Positions 61,875 to 64,000 of a stretch of DNA of 64,000 nt are shown in pieces (position 1 is the first letter of the stretch; the number at the start of each line of letters is the position of its first letter). The notes below the pieces were generated by a model. It was not told the origin of the DNA. It saw nothing but the letters and a program-made list of their open reading frames with translations, and did no database searches. Both the position numbers and the translations under genes were made by a program. Source of the stretch: a virus; IMG/VR virus record IMGVR_UViG_3300028854_000020, positions 1-64,000 of that record. One strand, given 5' to 3'.

Positions 61875-62109
61875 ATGACAGATATTAATGGAGTTGAGCT
61901 AAAAATAGGCGATGTTGTTTGCTTTCGTATAACGAAAGCAAAATTTATTTTAATGATGGTATTGGAAAAATTATTGATTAATCAACAATTTTTGTGGAGA
62001 GAAAACAGCATTAATAAAAATTTCAGGAAAGTATACTCAATATAAATTTTTGTTCAATGTTGAGCTATGTCCAAAAGAAAAAGCTATGTTATGGATATTG
62101 GAGCAATAA
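61875..62109 (+). pseudogene. Decayed copy of the 61377 family gene
   Basis: ATG 61875 reads MTDINGVELKIGDVVCFR and then loses frame. The DNA further on (TTTATTTTAATGATGG, and a 30-bp stretch ending in GAGCTATGTCC) matches the 61377 gene, and the end still codes KAMLWILEQ in another frame. A 1-base deletion near 61935 and later indels broke it. The remnant tail still provides GGAG for the next ATG. Confidence 0.75.
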
Positions 62110-62366
62110 TGAATGATCGTTTTAAAAAGAAAATTAATATCGGTGATTGGGTAGTATACTGGCATAAAAGAGAAGGATTTTCTCGTCCAGATATTGCAGA
62201 AGTTGTAGAAATTACCAAAGTTCCATATACATCCAGATCATTTGCAAAAATTCGTTATACTTCTCCGCATAAACAAATATGTTATTGTGATAGAAATGCT
62301 TCTGGAATTACTTTGTTAACTAACGAAGAAGCTATGTTGAAAATTTTGGAAAAGGTAACAGAATGA
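62109..62366 (+). CDS. Small GDWV-domain protein with LEKVTE tail
   Basis: 85 residues from ATG 62109: KINIGDWVVYWHK, LTNEEAMLKILEKVTE. RBS GGAG from the pseudogene remnant. Confidence 0.6.
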   Translation: MNDRFKKKINIGDWVVYWHKREGFSRPDIAEVVEITKVPYTSRSFAKIRYTSPHKQICYCDRNASGITLLTNEEAMLKILEKVTE

Positions 62367-62893
62367 TTGCTACAGACATAAACGAAAATGTTTTAATATT
62401 TAATGATTATGTTGTTTATAAACACGAATATGCTGGTGAAGATATTGATGAAAATTATGAAAAATTTACAGGATTTGGTAATTTCATACGTATAGATGGA
62501 GACAAGCAACGTGAGGCATGTTGGTTGAGGATATACAATAAAAAAATGGGAACATTTATCAAACATAGATTAAATGTTAAAAAAATTGACAAACGAAGAA
62601 GCCATGTTGAGAATGTTGGAGAACTAATGGATTATTATTTTGATAAAAACGGAAATGAGATTAATATTGGTGATCTTATATATTATTATGCATATGATTC
62701 TGAGTATGTCATGAAAAAGAAAATAGGTAAGATAGTTGATCTTACTAAATTTGGAAAAGTTTATTTTGGTATATGTGATTTATATGGAGATAGTAATAAG
62801 TATAGTGGCAGCGGAGAACGAAATATTTATGAAGTCGTAAAAGTTCCTATAATAGACCAAACAATGATGATTCTAGAAAAGTATACAATATGA
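62363..62893 (+). CDS. Two family proteins fused by a homopolymer frameshift
   Basis: 176 residues. The first part (1-75) begins MIATDINENVLIFNDYVVY. At the A7 run near 62579-62585 the frame shifts: the other frame reads LTNEEAMLRMLEN and a stop at 62625-62627, exactly a family tail. The second part begins at ATG 62627, MDYYFDKNGNEINIGDLIYY, a normal family start. One base less in the A-run would restore two ordinary genes (about 88 and 88 residues). Confidence 0.6.
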   Translation: MIATDINENVLIFNDYVVYKHEYAGEDIDENYEKFTGFGNFIRIDGDKQREACWLRIYNKKMGTFIKHRLNVKKIDKRRSHVENVGELMDYYFDKNGNEINIGDLIYYYAYDSEYVMKKKIGKIVDLTKFGKVYFGICDLYGDSNKYSGSGERNIYEVVKVPIIDQTMMILEKYTI

Positions 62894-63081
62894 AAAACGA
62901 TTTACAAATTGGAGAAATGGCAAAATTTGGTTCCCCAATGATATATGTAAAAATTATTGCTATGAACCGTTTAACTAATATAGCTAGAATTGAATATAGT
63001 GGAGTAGAATATTGCGTTTGTCTCAATCACCTTTCTCCTATTATAATAGAAGAATATGTTTTATGGAAATTGGAAAATTGA
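62890..63081 (+). CDS. Small family protein with KLEN tail
   Basis: 63 residues: MKNDLQIGEMAKFGSPMIYV start, EEYVLWKLEN end. Overlaps the previous stop by 4 bp (ATGA). Confidence 0.6.
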   Translation: MKNDLQIGEMAKFGSPMIYVKIIAMNRLTNIARIEYSGVEYCVCLNHLSPIIIEEYVLWKLEN

Positions 63082-63083
63082 TA

Positions 63084-63311
63084 ATGACATCAGATTGTAA
63101 TAAAAACAAACTTCGAAAAGGTGATTGGGTAAAATTTTCTCAGGGTTGCATTGGACAAATTATTAATATAAAACCTTATATCGATGACGAACTTTGGAAA
63201 TCTGCCGACGGAATTGAGATTTTATATAAAAACCGACGTATTATTGAATATGGTAAATATGTTCAAAAAGTATCAGATGAAGAAGCTATGTTATGGATGT
63301 TGGAGCAATAA
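63084..63311 (+). CDS. Small GDWV-domain protein with MLEQ tail
   Basis: 75 residues from ATG 63084: KNKLRKGDWVKFSQG, GQIINIK, VSDEEAMLWMLEQ. Ends TTGGAGCAATAATG into the next gene. Confidence 0.65.
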   Translation: MTSDCNKNKLRKGDWVKFSQGCIGQIINIKPYIDDELWKSADGIEILYKNRRIIEYGKYVQKVSDEEAMLWMLEQ

Positions 63312-63562
63312 TGAAAAAAGCATTTGATTATTACAAAACACCATTATATGTTGGAGATTATGTTTTGTTTCGTATTGATGGCTGTGGCCATACTGATATC
63401 ATGGGAAATATTTCATCAATATTTGACTGCACGGATAAAGATATTATTAAAGATAATTTACTTGTTAATATAAGACATGGAAACGTTTTTTATACTAGAT
63501 ATGGATTTCAAGTTGAAAAAATTTCCGATAAAAAGGCAATGGTAAGATTACTAGAACAGTAA
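63311..63562 (+). CDS. Small GDYV-domain protein with LLEQ tail
   Basis: 83 residues from ATG 63311: PLYVGDYVLFRID start, ISDKKAMVRLLEQ end. Last member of the array in the window. Confidence 0.65.
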   Translation: MKKAFDYYKTPLYVGDYVLFRIDGCGHTDIMGNISSIFDCTDKDIIKDNLLVNIRHGNVFYTRYGFQVEKISDKKAMVRLLEQ

Positions 63563-63580
63563 ATTTAAGAAAGGAATTTT

Positions 63581-64000
63581 ATGAAAAAATTAATAGTTGG
63601 TGGAACGTTTGATGATAATAATGGCAAAACATCATATATTGTCAAACAATTGATTGATTCTCTTGGAACAGATTGGGAAAATGTCAATGGTGGTAATATA
63701 ACATATATTAATACATTTGATCCAACGGGAATTGATGTTTTACTTTGGATGCCAAATATTGCTAATGACGAAGTAAAAATTTTAGATAGTTTAAAAATAA
63801 AAAATTCACATATGTTATTGATTCAATCAAAACGTGTAATTGAAAAAGAATATTATCCTTCTGATATTGTTGGTCGGTTATTAAAATCACATTCTGCTCT
63901 TGGTATTATGATTTCCAAAGATGAAACATATCGTTTTCGTGTTCTTGATCCGTTAGGAAATTTGTGGTGCGATACCAAAGATATTAATATCGTTGGGGAA
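63581..64000 (+). CDS. Hypothetical protein (cut by window edge)
   Basis: First 140 residues only. MKKLIVGGTFDDNNGKTSYI at the start looks like a Rossmann-type beta strand and glycine loop, and VLLWMPNIANDE follows. RBS AGAAAGGAA. Function not recognised; I see related starts in T4-like phage hypothetical proteins but cannot name it. Confidence 0.55.
   Translation, partial: MKKLIVGGTFDDNNGKTSYIVKQLIDSLGTDWENVNGGNITYINTFDPTGIDVLLWMPNIANDEVKILDSLKIKNSHMLLIQSKRVIEKEYYPSDIVGRLLKSHSALGIMISKDETYRFRVLDPLGNLWCDTKDINIVGE

Noticed and set aside
1-64000. Integrase, transposase or attachment sites
   Set aside because: No integrase or transposase motifs seen; mobile elements here are homing nucleases and one split intein.

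Overview
The window is a densely packed stretch of an AT-rich genome of a large tailed bacteriophage (Caudoviricetes) with T4-like replication and RNA-repair genes. Evidence: a DnaG-type primase next to a gp41/DnaB-type helicase, a T4 Rnl1-type RNA ligase, tail-type proteins, several homing endonucleases, seven tRNA genes, dozens of tiny overlapping ORFs and no bacterial housekeeping operons. About 30 near-consensus sigma-70 promoters (TTGACA, 17 bp, TATACT) suggest that early and middle genes use host RNA polymerase. A second motif, NATAAATAC, precedes several tail-type or other late-looking genes and resembles T4 late promoters. The host cannot be named; the promoters and AGAAAGGA ribosome sites fit a Gram-negative bacterium.

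Layout. 1-7.4 kb: nucleotide metabolism (deoxyribosyltransferase-like protein, dCMP deaminase, B12-dependent ribonucleotide reductase), a shortened ArgRS-like protein and an RNA ligase. 7.4-8.9 kb: a minus-strand operon of small zinc-finger paralogues. 9-15 kb: small accessory genes, a PTH2-like protein, a deaminase-fold protein and a cyclic-phosphate receiver (cREC) protein. 15.2-16.6 kb: a structured non-coding stretch, an HD-like protein, tRNA-Gln and three tRNA-Thr. 16.7-24 kb: NADAR protein, HNH nuclease, collagen-like tail protein, two exported glycine-rich proteins, three more tRNAs and a homing nuclease. 24-30 kb: ATP-grasp enzyme, PP2C phosphatase, phosphoribosyltransferase, and ClpX, Hsp20 and ClpS homologues. 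30-35 kb: DUF4116-like repeat genes set between repeated promoters, and Rnl1. 35 kb: an array of AATACCAAAAAGTA repeats. 35.4-42.9 kb: omega-like subunit, phosphoesterase, two-domain zinc-ribbon proteins, DEDDh exonuclease and a nuclease-methyltransferase pair. 42.9-45 kb: structured RNA, NadA, more RNA hairpins. 45-50 kb: AAA+ ATPase, GIY-YIG nuclease, virion protein, primase. 50.5-53.4 kb: helicase broken by a split intein with a free-standing homing nuclease between the halves. 54-64 kb: RlaP-type nucleotidyltransferase, CCA-adding enzyme, and tandem arrays of small paralogues.

Genes working together. Two RNA ligases, a RlaP-type nucleotidyltransferase, a cREC protein, a CCA-adding enzyme, a PTH2-like protein, an ArgRS-like protein and seven tRNAs look like a scattered tRNA repair and replacement toolkit. 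ClpX, Hsp20 and ClpS homologues form a proteostasis cluster. NadA, NADAR and a deoxyribosyltransferase-like protein touch NAD or nucleoside chemistry.

The most unusual features are: (i) some 30 short proteins ending in the same tail (roughly EEAMLxxLEQ), whose last codons often supply the Shine-Dalgarno of the next gene; (ii) genes whose start codon lies exactly 6 nt after a -10 box (leaderless mRNAs); (iii) repeat-protein genes whose stop codon is embedded in the next promoter; (iv) a structured RNA with two copies of conserved loops on different stems; and (v) repeated single-base homopolymer indels that break or fuse small genes.
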